NCBI GenBank assembly: GCA_021772565.1
Contig: JAJFLR010000054.1
Location: 85,932 to 149,931, forward strand
Length of the DNA stretch: 64,000 nt
DNA from: Opitutales bacterium
GTDB taxonomy: Bacteria; Verrucomicrobiota; Verrucomicrobiia; Opitutales; JAJFLR01
Direction: 5' to 3'
Below are positions 48,557 through 58,310 of the stretch, in pieces (within the stretch, counting starts at the first letter, position 1; the number at the start of each line of letters is the position of its first letter). A program made the translations under genes and the position numbers. The notes under the pieces were generated by a model. The model was given only the letters and a program-made list of their open reading frames with translations. It was not told where the DNA came from and did not search any database.

Positions 48557-48837
48557 TTTTATCTCCTAAAGCAATAGAGGATTTAGAATCTATAATTGCA
48601 TACATAGCAAAAGATGATCTCGTAGTAGCCAAAAGATTCGGAAAAATATTAGCCGCAGAAATTCGAAAACTTGAGACTTTGCCTAACGCTGGATCAATAG
48701 TACAAGAGTTTCAAAAAGAAAATATCAGGCAATTAGTAAAGAAACCATATCGAATTATTTACAGAATAGATTACGATAAGAATAGAATTAGCGTATCCCG
48801 ATTTTGGCACTCTAGTCGTGACAATCTCACTCTATAG
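48541..48837 (+). CDS. ParE/RelE-superfamily toxin
   Basis: 98 residues. YEIILSPKAIEDLESIIAYIA is the standard ParE/RelE opening. AAEIRKLETLPNAGSIVQEF, VKKPYRIIYRIDYDKNRISVSRFWHSSR completes the beta-sheet with the conserved arginine and final R. ParE-like gyrase poisons and RelE-like mRNA interferases share this fold, so the target is not decided. Confidence 0.88.
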   Translation: MDYEIILSPKAIEDLESIIAYIAKDDLVVAKRFGKILAAEIRKLETLPNAGSIVQEFQKENIRQLVKKPYRIIYRIDYDKNRISVSRFWHSSRDNLTL

Positions 48838-49076
48838 GAGTGCCAACAAAAGTAATGGAGCTTAAGAAGCGTTAACTCGCACATTGATGCTTAGAAAAGA
48901 AAAAAATAACGTCGTCTCAGCAAACTTAATGGCTCTGCGCGAGAAAAAATCTAATCATTAGAATTTAATAACGAATTATAATAGAAAACCACAGACTGAT
49001 GAATAATCATAGTCACATTGCAAAATTATTGAAGGATATAGACAATTAGCCTTATTACTAAAAATAAAGGACGTAA

Positions 49077-49203
49077 AAATGGGAACTCGCAGTATGGGTA
49101 AAGAAAAACTTGAAGAGACTAAAAGAGATATGGGAATTGCTGGTAGATCTGACTTACAAAATTTTGCAGACATAATCGAATTTGATGAAGACCGTATTGA
49201 TTA
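49077..49203 (+). pseudogene. 3' fragment of a DUF5069 gene
   Basis: Corresponds to the last ~42 codons of the gene at 47453-47893 (GTRSMGKEKLEETKRDMGIAGR and EDRID are readable) with no upstream coding part. It is the right copy of the 215-bp direct duplication. The 240 nt before it (48838-49076) hold no gene that I recognise. Confidence 0.85.
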
Positions 49204-49291
49204 ATACCATTTCTATATATTCATCCCTACTTTTAAAAAAATTTTCCATTTTATTTTTCTTTTAAAATTCTGATCACCCCAAAGCGATAAT
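49077..49291. repeat. 215-bp direct duplication, right copy
   Basis: Right-hand partner of 47766-47980. It provides the final ~25 codons of the methyltransferase on the minus strand. Confidence 0.93.
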
Positions 49292-49962
49292 AGTTTTTCC
49301 CTCAAGCCTGTGACAGGATCTGTGCCTTCTACCTCATTAAACTTTTTCACTGCAGACCAAGTATTAATATATCCAAGTATTTTACCAAGATCCCATTCTT
49401 TGGTCATCTGAAAATTCGGTGCTTTAATTTCTCTAAATGGAAATTCTAACGTCCTATATTCTTCTTCAACTTTTTGCCGTTCCACTGGCCAATATGACCC
49501 AACCACTTCTTTATAAAACCAATTTATAACCGAATCTATTTCTTTATTAATACTAAACAATGGATAGCACCAAATTGCAATTATTCCGGATTTCGTCATG
49601 ACGCGATCGACCTCATTATAAAATTGATTGAGATCAAACCAATGAACCGCCTGTGCAACCGTTATTAAATCAATCGAATCACTTTTGATATCAGTCTTCT
49701 CAGATTTAGCTACACGATAGCTAATTTTTTTACTAATTGGTGCCAGACCAATTTGCCGTTCACTGGCATCAGACGCAATTACGTGATTAAAATATTTGGA
49801 TAGTTTAACCGCACATTGGCCATTACCTGTTGCACTATCCCAAGCTCTATTTCTATATTTACAAATAGACGAAAGATATTGAAATAATTCTGCCGGATAT
49901 GTAGGACGAAATTGAGCATATTTTTCAGCTTGTTGAGAAAAATGATCTTTAAAGTCGCTCAC
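49213..49962 (-). CDS. class I SAM-dependent methyltransferase
   Basis: 249 residues. The SAM motif I is AWDSATGNGQCAVKL near 39-53, motif post-I is VIASDASERQI near 60, and DLITVAQAVHWFDLNQF near 98 is the motif IV region typical of the UbiE/Coq5-like small-molecule group. Its last 25 residues are encoded by the 215-bp duplication, and the same tail is readable at 47902-47980. Substrate unknown. Confidence 0.85.
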   Translation of the reverse strand: MSDFKDHFSQQAEKYAQFRPTYPAELFQYLSSICKYRNRAWDSATGNGQCAVKLSKYFNHVIASDASERQIGLAPISKKISYRVAKSEKTDIKSDSIDLITVAQAVHWFDLNQFYNEVDRVMTKSGIIAIWCYPLFSINKEIDSVINWFYKEVVGSYWPVERQKVEEEYRTLEFPFREIKAPNFQMTKEWDLGKILGYINTWSAVKKFNEVEGTDPVTGLREKLLSLWGDQNFKRKIKWKIFLKVGMNI

Positions 49963-49966
49963 ACTA

Positions 49967-50629
49967 TCATTTCTTAATTTTGAACGGAACCTGTGTCCTT
50001 AGCTTTTTAATCAGATCGCCACTAATAATTGAGTGAAAGGCCGATCTCAAAGCCGGATTTATATTAAAGAGTTTTTTAAGAGCATCAAACTGCCAAACAA
50101 ATAATTTTAAATCTGTTTTGGAAGTTAATGTCGCTGACGCTTTTTCCCCTGTAAGAAATGCCATTTCTCCCAAGAATGTGCCATCTTTAAGTTCTCTATA
50201 ATTGTCATCATTAATCTGAACAGTAACCGTTCCATTGTAAATTAAAACTAATTCACTCACTACTTTGCCTTTTGAAATTAATACTGATCCAGAATTTAAG
50301 TCACGCCATTCACCAATTCTTAAAATTTTCAGAAACTCCACTGGTGTGAGATTCGAAAATATTGTCTCATACATTTCTTTTTCTAAATCTGTTAATTTAA
50401 CACCTGCTCGCTCTTTAAATAAAATTGCAACCTGAACAACATTAACCCCTACAAAAAATATATTCCAAAAAATAGCTGTCCAAAGTGGACTGGCAGGAGC
50501 GTAATAATTAAAGGAGATCGAAGCCATGCAGGCTATGATGGATAAAATGCGTAACCAAAGTATATCCCTTACCAAATATGCTGTAGCGTAAAGTAGATTT
50601 CCAAAATGACCTATGAGATTTGGATCCAT
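49967..50629 (-). CDS. membrane cyclic-nucleotide-binding (Popeye-like) protein
   Basis: 220 residues. Three membrane segments in the first 75 residues are followed by a cyclic-nucleotide-binding beta-barrel: NSGSVLISKGKVVSELVLIYNGTVTV, then LKDGTFLGEMAFLTGEKASATLTS. The arrangement recalls Popeye-domain proteins. The ligand-binding arginine is replaced by EKASAT, so cAMP binding is not certain. It begins 4 nt upstream of the methyltransferase and is probably co-transcribed. Confidence 0.82.
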   Translation of the reverse strand: MDPNLIGHFGNLLYATAYLVRDILWLRILSIIACMASISFNYYAPASPLWTAIFWNIFFVGVNVVQVAILFKERAGVKLTDLEKEMYETIFSNLTPVEFLKILRIGEWRDLNSGSVLISKGKVVSELVLIYNGTVTVQINDDNYRELKDGTFLGEMAFLTGEKASATLTSKTDLKLFVWQFDALKKLFNINPALRSAFHSIISGDLIKKLRTQVPFKIKK

Positions 50630-50728
50630 ACGATTTGTAAATTAAAGTCGGTTTTAAATTTATAGAAAATTGTAAAAAAAACAAATAGTTAATATTAAAA
50701 ACCTACTGGGGAAATATGCATAGACAGA

Positions 50729-52750
50729 TCAATTTTTACTACTCCTCTTATATCGATTTCCATATGCTTTAGATTTCCTGCCTGAAGATTTAAATTCCCC
50801 TGACTTTAATGTATCAATTTGATCTCGAAGAAGTGCGGCTTTTTCAAATTGTAAATTCTTGGCTGCATCCAACATTTCAGTTTCTAATTCTGAAATCACT
50901 GCTGCAACTTCATCATCTCCAGTTAACTCGGCAACCATCAGTTGATCATTTTCAGCTGGTTTGCCATAATGTAAACTTTCCTGCACAGCACGCCTAACTC
51001 CTTGAGGCGTTATATTATTTTGCTCGTTATAGGTTAATTGTTTTTGGCGACGTTTTTGGGTTATCTCAATTGTTCTGACAATCGATTTTGTCATAATATC
51101 TGCATATAAAATAACGCGCCCTTTTTCATGACGAGCTGCTCTACCAGCCGTTTGGGTCAAGCTGGTGTGACTTCTCAAAAACCCTTCTTTGTCTGCATCC
51201 AATATTGCAACTAATGCAACTTCCGGCAAGTCGAGGCCCTCACGTAAAAGATTTATGCCAACGAGTACATCAAAATCACCACGTCTTAAGTTTCTCAAAA
51301 TTTCAATGCGCTCAATAGCATCAATATCACTGTGTAAATATTCAACGCGAATCTTCCTTTCCCTAATATAAGTCGATAAGTCCTCAGACATTCGTTTTGT
51401 TAAAGTAGTCACCAATACACGCTCACCGTTAGAAACACAATTTTGAATTTCACTAATCAAATCTTCAACTTGTCCATTGAGTGGTCGCACTTCAATTTCA
51501 GGATCAAGCAATCCTGTTGGGCGAATAATTTGTTCTGTCACAATTGAAGAAATCCCCAATTCATAATCAGCCGGTGTGGCAGAAACATACAACGTCTGAC
51601 CTGTTACCTCTTTAAACTCTTCAGGTTTTAAAGGCCTGTTATCCAAAGCAGATGGCAACCGAAATCCAAACTCGACCAATTTATTTTTTCGAGTCTGATC
51701 TCCCAAATACATGCCACCGGATTGCGGATGGGTGACATGACTTTCATCGACAATAAGAAAAAAATCTTTGGGGAAAAAATCAATGAGACAAAATGGTCGT
51801 TCCCCCACTTTTCGTCCTGACAAGTGACGAGAATAATTTTCAATGCCACTACATACTCCCATTTCCTGCAGCATTTCAATATCATATTCAGTGCGCATAC
51901 GAATTCTCTGTGCTTCAATCAATCGATTATTTTTTTCAAAATAACCAACTCTTTCTTCAAGTTCATCGCGAATTAATTTTACTGCTGTTTCCTGTTTATG
52001 CTTCGGAGTGATATATTGATTAGCAGGATAAAGATGAAAGTGTTGTAACTCAGCTCCCAAGTCACCAGTCAATGGATCAAGCTCCCGAATACATTCTATT
52101 TCATCGCCAAAAAATTCTATGCGAATTGCACTCTCCATATAAGCAGGAAAGATATCAACTACTTCACCTCGCACGCGAAAACTACCGCGTATAAAATTAA
52201 TATCATTGCGCTCATATAATATTTCAACCAAACGCTCAAGTAATGTATTTCTGCCAATTTCAAAACCGGTCTTTAATGGAATCATCATTTCCATAAAATC
52301 TTCCGGTGAGCCCAATCCATAGATACAAGAGACACTGGCAACTACAATAACATCACGACGACTTATCAATGAACTTGTTGCCGCAATGCGTAGTCTTTCG
52401 ATTTCGTCGTTGATAGATGAGTCTTTCTCTATGTAAGTATCCGTCTGTGGAACATATGCTTCCGGTTGATAATAATCATAATAACTGACAAAATATTCTA
52501 CCGCGTTATCCGGAAAAAAATGTTTAAACTCAGAATATAATTGAGCCGCCAGAGTTTTATTATGAGACATTATCAATGTTGGGCGTTGAATTTGTTGTAT
52601 GACATTTGCCATGGTAAAAGTCTTACCTGAACCAGTTACCCCCAATAACGTTTGAAATTTATTTCCAGCTTTAATAGATGACACCAATTCACCTATCGCG
52701 TTAGGCTGATCTCCCTTCGGTTGATAGTCCGATTTTAATTTGAATTCCAT
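50729..52750 (-). CDS. uvrB: UvrABC excinuclease subunit B
   Basis: DNA-damage verification helicase of nucleotide excision repair. The ATG at 52748-52750 ([15 protein letters not shown]) gives 673 residues, matching E. coli UvrB length. Present are Walker [15 protein letters not shown], the beta-hairpin segment [21 protein letters not shown], the DESHVT box, the helicase C-terminal [21 protein letters not shown], and the terminal UVR domain [23 protein letters not shown]. Confidence 0.97.
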   Translation of the reverse strand: MEFKLKSDYQPKGDQPNAIGELVSSIKAGNKFQTLLGVTGSGKTFTMANVIQQIQRPTLIMSHNKTLAAQLYSEFKHFFPDNAVEYFVSYYDYYQPEAYVPQTDTYIEKDSSINDEIERLRIAATSSLISRRDVIVVASVSCIYGLGSPEDFMEMMIPLKTGFEIGRNTLLERLVEILYERNDINFIRGSFRVRGEVVDIFPAYMESAIRIEFFGDEIECIRELDPLTGDLGAELQHFHLYPANQYITPKHKQETAVKLIRDELEERVGYFEKNNRLIEAQRIRMRTEYDIEMLQEMGVCSGIENYSRHLSGRKVGERPFCLIDFFPKDFFLIVDESHVTHPQSGGMYLGDQTRKNKLVEFGFRLPSALDNRPLKPEEFKEVTGQTLYVSATPADYELGISSIVTEQIIRPTGLLDPEIEVRPLNGQVEDLISEIQNCVSNGERVLVTTLTKRMSEDLSTYIRERKIRVEYLHSDIDAIERIEILRNLRRGDFDVLVGINLLREGLDLPEVALVAILDADKEGFLRSHTSLTQTAGRAARHEKGRVILYADIMTKSIVRTIEITQKRRQKQLTYNEQNNITPQGVRRAVQESLHYGKPAENDQLMVAELTGDDEVAAVISELETEMLDAAKNLQFEKAALLRDQIDTLKSGEFKSSGRKSKAYGNRYKRSSKN

Positions 52751-52820
52751 GATATAGCAATTTGCATAAGTTTTATCATAAAAAGTCCATGCTATAGTAA
52801 TATTATTGATACAAAACAAT

Positions 52821-53005
52821 TAGATGGATCGCCGTGTCATTTCATTCCTCGCGATGACAAATTAGAACACTATTGTCATGTTTTCTGTTATTCTCGCTTC
52901 ACTCGTTGAGGTGTCATCCTTCGGATTCGGTAGTGATCATGTCGTCATGGTAAATCGGGACTCGGTAGCGAGCTCACGAATGTGGGCGTGGCAATCTATC
53001 CGATT
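52821..53005. repeat. dispersed palindromic repeat, long copy
   Basis: Begins AGATGGATCGCCGTGTCA and CTCGCGATGACAAATTAG. Ends GGCAATCTATCCGATTTCC. The middle contains GTAGTGATCATGTCGTCATG and GGGACTCGGTAGC, which recur reversed at 35969-36010. It lies in the 447-nt gene-free stretch between uvrB and the ligase gene. Confidence 0.75.
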
Positions 53006-53062
53006 TCCAATAAATGTCTACTTCGTCATGCAACCCAACTATCTAACTCGGCGAGACGGTTA

Positions 53063-53132
53063 AAAGGAGCAGGGACATTCCTGTCCCTGAATAAGTATAA
53101 GAATCGGGGGACAAGAATGTCCCCGCTCCTTT
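53063..53132. terminator. large palindrome, possible terminator of the OleC-like gene
   Basis: AAAGGAGCAGGGACATTCCT and its near complement ATGTCCCCGCTCCTTT (53117-53132) form a long imperfect stem with inner GGGACA/TGTCCC pairs. Read leftwards it ends in TTTT. A related fragment GGAGGACTGTCCCCAG occurs at 54905-54920, so it is also a dispersed repeat. Confidence 0.5.
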
Positions 53133-53197
53133 ATATTGAGCAAATTAATAATTCCCTTGCAAGATATGTTTAGCCAATTAGCATCAAGAGTCTAACT

Positions 53198-54859
53198 CTA
53201 CTCAACTTTTTTATCAAAAAACTTTTTCAAACTTAGCCGATGAATTTTTGCATTATGTCGAGAATCAACTGGAAAATTCCTGATAAAGAAAAATTTCTGG
53301 ATATTTTTTGTATGTTTAAATTTTACTCCAATTATTTTTAAACTCTGAGTAAACTCAGTTACTTGATTTTTAGATTTGGGAAATTTATTTTTTTCAGGTT
53401 CGATAACTATTGCAGGAATTTGATTACCAAATTCACCCAAACCAATAAGTGCTGATCGAAAAACATCTGCATGTTGATTAAAAATTGCTTCACAACAATC
53501 GGTATAGTAAAGTCTGTCTGAAAATTGAACACGTTCTGCTTTACGGCCACAGAACCATAAACGCTCCTCTGAATCTATGTAGCCTAAATCACCAATTCGA
53601 TGCCAAACTGTACCGTCTACATCTAAAATTTTTGCGTCTTTCGTTTCAGTTTCTAAATTATAATACGATCGAGTCACTGTCGGCCCTTTTACAATTATCT
53701 CACCAATTTCTCCAGATTTTAATTCGTTAATAGTATCAATACTTTCGATCGATGAGTCATCGACAGCAATTACTTTAACACAATTTTCTTTCAAAACTTT
53801 CCCCAAACAAGTGCCTAAACCCTGCTCTGTATTTTTCCAGGTATCATCTAAAATTTCTCGCCCCGATATCGAACTGACAGGTAAACATTCAGTTGCCCCA
53901 TAAGGGGTATGAATTTCTCCGCTCACTAAAATTTCATCATACAGACGAATCAACTCTGGAGAAACTGGCGCCCCGGCAATCAGAATGCGCTTTAAAGAAG
54001 GCAGTTTAATTTTATTTGCCATACAATAACGACCGATCTTTTTCCACAACACTGGTGAACCAAAACTATTTGTCACGTTACATTGTAATATCGCTTGAAC
54101 TATTTTATTCGGATCTACTTTTGCCGGACGACTCGGATTCATTTGTGGGATAACAGTAGTCATTCCTAATGCCGGATTGAATAAAGCAAAAATCGGCAGC
54201 ATCGGTAAATCAATTTCTCCGGGTGATATACTATATTGTCTGCGAATTAACTCAACCTGAAAGTTAAACATAGCATGCTCATAACAGACGCCCTTTGGTG
54301 GACCAGTTGATCCTGAAGTAAATAATATCGCTGCTAAATCAGTTGATTTAGAATCTACCAGTTCAAATGAATTATTTTCATGGGAGTTGCTTATTGAATC
54401 ATTTAAAATTTGTTTGAATTTAGCATTTCCAGAAGTAATATTTATTTTACAGCTGGCAAAATTTTTAGCAAAAATTCGCCTTACCCACTGAGCCAATGAT
54501 ATACCAATTAAAGCGTTTGGCTCGGTTTTCTTAACACATCGCAAAAAACTTTTCAGACCCATTCCAGGATCAATAATCACAGGCACAGCGCCAATTTTAA
54601 ATAGTGCAAAGGTAATAGCAATTAATTCAATACCCGGCTTCACCATTAAAAGTGTACGTGTCCCTTTTTCAATACCAGAGGATATAAAGTAGTTAGCAAC
54701 ACCGTTTGATATATTTTCTAATTCTGAAAAAGTATATTGGCTATAAGTGATCAAACTTTCATTACGGCAGCATTCAGGAGCCATTACAGCACATGTTTGC
54801 GGTTGGCTTTCAGCCATTATTGGCAAATAATGCGCAACGTTGGTTTGCTTTTCAGTCAT
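53198..54859 (-). CDS. AMP-dependent ligase, OleC-like
   Basis: 553 residues of the acyl-adenylate-forming class. Phosphate loop LFTSGSTGPPKGVCYEH near 184-200, YGATECLPV near 318, HRIGDLGYID near 415. The segments LMVKPGIELIAITFALFKIGAVPVIIDPG and PAVIQ-type end resemble OleC, which in olefin synthesis closes a beta-lactone. No oleA, oleB or oleD is in the window, so a general fatty-acyl ligase remains possible. Confidence 0.82.
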   Translation of the reverse strand: MTEKQTNVAHYLPIMAESQPQTCAVMAPECCRNESLITYSQYTFSELENISNGVANYFISSGIEKGTRTLLMVKPGIELIAITFALFKIGAVPVIIDPGMGLKSFLRCVKKTEPNALIGISLAQWVRRIFAKNFASCKINITSGNAKFKQILNDSISNSHENNSFELVDSKSTDLAAILFTSGSTGPPKGVCYEHAMFNFQVELIRRQYSISPGEIDLPMLPIFALFNPALGMTTVIPQMNPSRPAKVDPNKIVQAILQCNVTNSFGSPVLWKKIGRYCMANKIKLPSLKRILIAGAPVSPELIRLYDEILVSGEIHTPYGATECLPVSSISGREILDDTWKNTEQGLGTCLGKVLKENCVKVIAVDDSSIESIDTINELKSGEIGEIIVKGPTVTRSYYNLETETKDAKILDVDGTVWHRIGDLGYIDSEERLWFCGRKAERVQFSDRLYYTDCCEAIFNQHADVFRSALIGLGEFGNQIPAIVIEPEKNKFPKSKNQVTEFTQSLKIIGVKFKHTKNIQKFFFIRNFPVDSRHNAKIHRLSLKKFFDKKVE

Positions 54860-55083
54860 TGTAACTTTTAATAGCGAAATTGTATTTTATTCTTAAATTG
54901 GTAAGGAGGACTGTCCCCAGTCATCCGCCGGCTTTGGCAAAATTTCAAACAAAGAAACGGATGCGTAGGGCTTCGGCCTGAGCTCAGCCGAACGGCCACA
55001 CATACCACCCAATAACAATGGGAATAATAATTGATTAAAGATTTCCATTTTTAAAATTTATTAATTAAAAGTAATCGATAATT

Positions 55084-56601
55084 ATGAAATCAGGCAAAGT
55101 ATATTTAGTCGGAGCAGGTCCGGGAGATGAAGGTTTATTGACAGTAAAAGCGAGTAAGCTGATTCAATCAGCGGATGTCATCGTCTATGATTATTTGGTA
55201 AATGAAAAATTATTGAGTGATTGTCGAAATGATTGTGAAAAAATTTATGTCGGAAAAGAACCGCATTTTCATGCAAAATCACAAGAAGAAATCGAAGCAA
55301 TTTTAGTAAAAAAAGCGAAGCAAGGTATGTTAGTTGTACGGTTAAAAGGCGGCGACCCTTTTATTTTTGGTCGTGGAGGAGAAGAAGCTACTACATTGGC
55401 AAAAGACAAAATCGATTTTGAAATAGTGCCAGGCATCACTGCAGCTATTGCCGCTGCGGCGTATGCAGGAATTCCACTAACGCATCGAGATTTTAGTTCA
55501 TCGGTATGTTTTTTGACCGGTCATGAAAATCCGGACAAACATGAGTTTAGAGTAAAATTTAAAACATTTGCTGAGACTGGTGGGACACTTTGTATTTATA
55601 TGGGAATTGGTAAAATTGAACCAATCTGTCAAAAATTAATCGATGGAGGTTTGCCAGCCAAGACTCCTGCGGCTGTTGTCCAGTGGGCTACATTACCAAC
55701 GCAAAAATGCGTTTTCTCAAATTTGGCTAAAATTTCATCTGTTGTGAATCACGATGGAATTACATCACCGGCAATAATTTTTGTCGGCGAGGCAGCAAAG
55801 AAAAAGAAACAACTGCATTGGTTTGATTCAAAACCATTGTTTGGTAATCGCATTGTCGTCACACGCCGCAATGAGCAATCCGGTGAGTTAACAAAATTAT
55901 TAGAAAATAACGGTGCTGAAGTTTTAGAGCTGCCGCTAATTAAAATAACAAAAAGTTGTGATGCAGGAATTGCCGACGAAGTTTTTAAAGAAATTGGCAG
56001 CTACGAGTGGTTAATATTCACTAGCACAAACGGTGTAAAATATTTCTTCGATGTATTCCTTGAAAAATTTAAAGATATTCGATCGATCGGATTTTTAAAA
56101 ATTGCCGTTATCGGAGCGTCCACTGGAAGTGAATTAAGAAAATTTCATATCTGGCCGGATTTAGTTCCAAAAGAAAGTTCTGCAGATGCTTTGGGGAAAG
56201 CGTTAATAGAACGCGAATCGATCGATAACATAAAAATATTAGTGATTACAGGTAATCAAAATCGTGACACTTTAATTAAAAAATTACATGACGAGAGAGC
56301 TATAGTCGATACGCTGCAAGTTTATAAAACTGAGAAAACAGATTTAAAAAATCACCCAGCTGCAAAGAAGTTTCGCGAAGAAGGAGCCGACGCAATTACG
56401 TTTGCCAGTTCATCAGCAGTTAAATCTTTTATCGATCAGGCAGCATCACTGCAGATGAACAAAGAGGCAACGAAGCCAAAATGTTTCAGTATCGGCAAAC
56501 AGACATCTGATACTATGCGAAAAGCAAATATTCCAATTGAAGCCGAAGCAAAAAAAGCAACGCTTGATGCTTTAGTCAGCAGTTTAATTGAAAATTTGTA
56601 G
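55084..56601 (+). CDS. cobA-hemD: uroporphyrinogen-III methyltransferase / synthase fusion
   Basis: 505-residue fusion. Residues 1-245 are SUMT (CobA), which makes precorrin-2: VGAGPGDEGLLTVKA near 9-23, YDYLVN, VRLKGGDPFIFGRGGEEA near 83-100, VVQWATLPTQK near 203. Residues 258-505 are uroporphyrinogen-III synthase (HemD): GNRIVVTRRNEQSGELTKLL, IFTSTNGVKYF, and ITFASSSAVKSF near 440. This fusion is common in bacteria that make heme plus siroheme. It stands alone here. Confidence 0.94.
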   Translation: MKSGKVYLVGAGPGDEGLLTVKASKLIQSADVIVYDYLVNEKLLSDCRNDCEKIYVGKEPHFHAKSQEEIEAILVKKAKQGMLVVRLKGGDPFIFGRGGEEATTLAKDKIDFEIVPGITAAIAAAAYAGIPLTHRDFSSSVCFLTGHENPDKHEFRVKFKTFAETGGTLCIYMGIGKIEPICQKLIDGGLPAKTPAAVVQWATLPTQKCVFSNLAKISSVVNHDGITSPAIIFVGEAAKKKKQLHWFDSKPLFGNRIVVTRRNEQSGELTKLLENNGAEVLELPLIKITKSCDAGIADEVFKEIGSYEWLIFTSTNGVKYFFDVFLEKFKDIRSIGFLKIAVIGASTGSELRKFHIWPDLVPKESSADALGKALIERESIDNIKILVITGNQNRDTLIKKLHDERAIVDTLQVYKTEKTDLKNHPAAKKFREEGADAITFASSSAVKSFIDQAASLQMNKEATKPKCFSIGKQTSDTMRKANIPIEAEAKKATLDALVSSLIENL

Positions 56602-56731
56602 AACGCTTTCGAGATGTCTGAAATCTATTTTCGAGAACAATCATGACAATGAAATTGTATCGCAATGTGTAGAGAAGTTCGTTAGCAAATTATCCTCTAC
56701 TCAGAACTGAAAACACAGTGGCAGATCACTT

Positions 56732-57145
56732 TTAGTCATGACTAGATATATACTCCAATGCTGCGTTAGCAATTAGCCCGGAACGGCTCTCACCATGGCT
56801 AGTTGCATATTGATCAACTTGATGCAGCAATCGTTCAGGCAAAGTTATATTAATTCTTTTGGCCTTACCCGATAATTTGCTTAAATCAATTGATACCAAT
56901 GCCCAAACACCTCCCCGATACTCTTTCTTTCTTTTATACACTTCTACACTCTTATTAGAAGGGATCTGTTCTCCATCGATAAGCATTCCCTCAACATGGC
57001 ACTCAATTGCTTCTTCAGCATTTATCAGAGCATCATCAAATGTATTTCCTGCGGAAAAACAGCCGGGTAAATCTGGTACGGTAACACCATAATCTGACTC
57101 TGAATCTGAATCTTTATCTTTATGAATTACTACTGGAAATCTCAT
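56732..57145 (-). CDS. hicB: HicB antitoxin (second hicAB locus)
   Basis: 137 residues. Classic HicB core YGVTVPDLPGCFSAGNTFDDALINAEEAIECH at 19-50 and a C-terminal RHH domain KRINITLPERLLHQVDQYATSHGESRSGLIANAAL. A GGAG lies 6 nt before its ATG inside hicA, one of few plausible Shine-Dalgarno sites here. The antitoxin frame is intact although the toxin frame is broken. Confidence 0.92.
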   Translation of the reverse strand: MRFPVVIHKDKDSDSESDYGVTVPDLPGCFSAGNTFDDALINAEEAIECHVEGMLIDGEQIPSNKSVEVYKRKKEYRGGVWALVSIDLSKLSGKAKRINITLPERLLHQVDQYATSHGESRSGLIANAALEYISSHD

Positions 57146-57341
57146 TATTTTCTCCTATCATTAGGCCAACCCGCTTGTCGATAGATACTCCGAACTGTGC
57201 CCATTGTAAATCTTTTTTTGGATGTGGAACTGTTACTCGACCTGAATTCTTCGAATGTTTATAATGGTAATGACTTCCCTTAACATGAACCAACACCCAA
57301 CCATCCGATTTCAATCTGGAAATAATTTCTCTACTTTTCAA
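57120..57341 (-). pseudogene. hicA: frameshifted HicA toxin
   Basis: Starts with TTG at 57339-57341 (a stop lies two codons upstream) and reads a normal HicA N-terminus: MKSREIISRLKSDGW, then GSHYHYKH and VTVPHPKKDL. After that the frame goes to a non-HicA tail (QWAQFGVSI...). Inserting one base near 57205-57207 restores KKDLPMGTVRSIYRQAGW and a stop whose last A is the first base of the hicB ATG, the usual coupling. So a 1-nt deletion, or a sequencing error, has broken it. Confidence 0.85.
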
Positions 57342-57350
57342 ATTTTAGAA

Positions 57351-57378
57351 AAAATACACATAATGCACACTATGTCAA
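57351..57378 (-). promoter_or_regulatory. promoter of the second hicAB locus
   Basis: Read leftwards: TTGACA (57373-57378), 16-nt spacer, TATTTT (57351-57356). About 9 nt separate the -10 from the TTG start codon. Confidence 0.6.
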
Positions 57379-57402
57379 AAAATTGATATCTATACGATGT
57401 TT

Positions 57403-57456
57403 TATAGCATCCGGCATTAGAAATTGGAAGATGTCGTTTTCAACTCGGTACCGAAA
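57403..57456 (-). repeat. 54-bp MITE end, copy 3
   Basis: Reverse-orientation copy of the 54-bp end seen at 36187-36240 and 48236-48289, beginning TATAGCATCCGGCATTAG and ending TCGGTACCGAAA. Confidence 0.85.
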
Positions 57457-57499
57457 TAACGGAGATTTTTGATGTCCAAAGAATTTGTAACTTCAGAAC

Positions 57500-58084
57500 T
57501 CAGTAATTTCCAAAATACTCCGGCGCATTTCCCGGCCTCCATTTTATACTGCAGCCAATACTCGGTTTCTGATCTGTTGAAACAGGTTCACCGTTTAAAA
57601 TTGAATTCAGTGCATTTTTAATATCGGCGCCATTAATTGGCAAACTGTTACCCGGGCGACTGGCATCGAATTGGCCACGGTAAGCTAATTTCTGATCGCC
57701 ATCGAAAACATAAAAGTCTGGTGTACATGCAGCGCGATACGCCTTGGCGATTTCCTGAGTCTCATCGAATAAATACGGAAATGTATAATCAAATTTTTTG
57801 ATTTCTTTAGCCATTTCCTTAGGACTGTCGTCAGTATAATTTTCAGTATCATTAGAATTTATTGCAATGACCGCTACCCCTTTATCCTGAAATTCACGTG
57901 CTATTTCAGTTAACTGTTTTTGTAAATGTTTTACGTAGGGGCAATGATTGCACATAAAAATTATAAATGTGGCTGGTGCCTCTGAAAAATCTGAGAGAGC
58001 GATCTGCTTTCCAGTAGGATCAGGCAAAATAAAATCAGGGGCTTTAGTCCCAATTGGTAACATTGTCGATGGTGTTAATGACAT
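57500..58084 (-). CDS. peroxiredoxin/thioredoxin-fold protein
   Basis: 194 residues. APDFILPDPTGKQIALSDF near 15 and FIIFMCNHCPYVKHLQKQL with CxxC-type C46/C49 near 44-62 define an AhpC/TSA-thioredoxin-like family protein. The C-terminal part (AYRAACTPDFYVFDGDQKLAYRGQFD) matches the same family. No signal peptide, so cytoplasmic. Probably an oxidative-stress or thiol-redox enzyme. Confidence 0.9.
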   Translation of the reverse strand: MSLTPSTMLPIGTKAPDFILPDPTGKQIALSDFSEAPATFIIFMCNHCPYVKHLQKQLTEIAREFQDKGVAVIAINSNDTENYTDDSPKEMAKEIKKFDYTFPYLFDETQEIAKAYRAACTPDFYVFDGDQKLAYRGQFDASRPGNSLPINGADIKNALNSILNGEPVSTDQKPSIGCSIKWRPGNAPEYFGNY

Positions 58085-58179
58085 TAGCTTTTTATGTTAA
58101 AATTATTTGTTTCATCCGGTTTTTCTTAACAAGGATAATTTAACCAATCAAGCCTGCAATTTATAATATGAGATCAAGA

Positions 58180-58236
58180 TCGATACCGATTTGGATACCG
58201 ATACCGATACCGATAGCGATACCGACAGGGATAGGG
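58180..58236. repeat. ACCGAT hexamer array
   Basis: Six to eight units of ACCGAT with variants (GCGAT, GGGAT). It is the reverse complement of the CGGTAT array at 46971-46996. It creates a spurious MDTDTDTDSDTD reading before the NUDIX gene. Confidence 0.9.
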
Positions 58237-58310
58237 ATTTAATTATTATTTATCTTTATCCGTGTTTAATCTATGCTAATCTGTGGCTGAAAATTTATCA
58301 AACATTTAAT

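Noticed and set aside
52878..53173. Small frames in the repeat near uvrB
   Set aside because: They read through the dispersed palindromic repeat.
58191..58310. N-terminal extension of the NUDIX gene (MDTDTDTD...)
   Set aside because: Encoded by the ACCGAT array; the family start fits the ATG at 58311.
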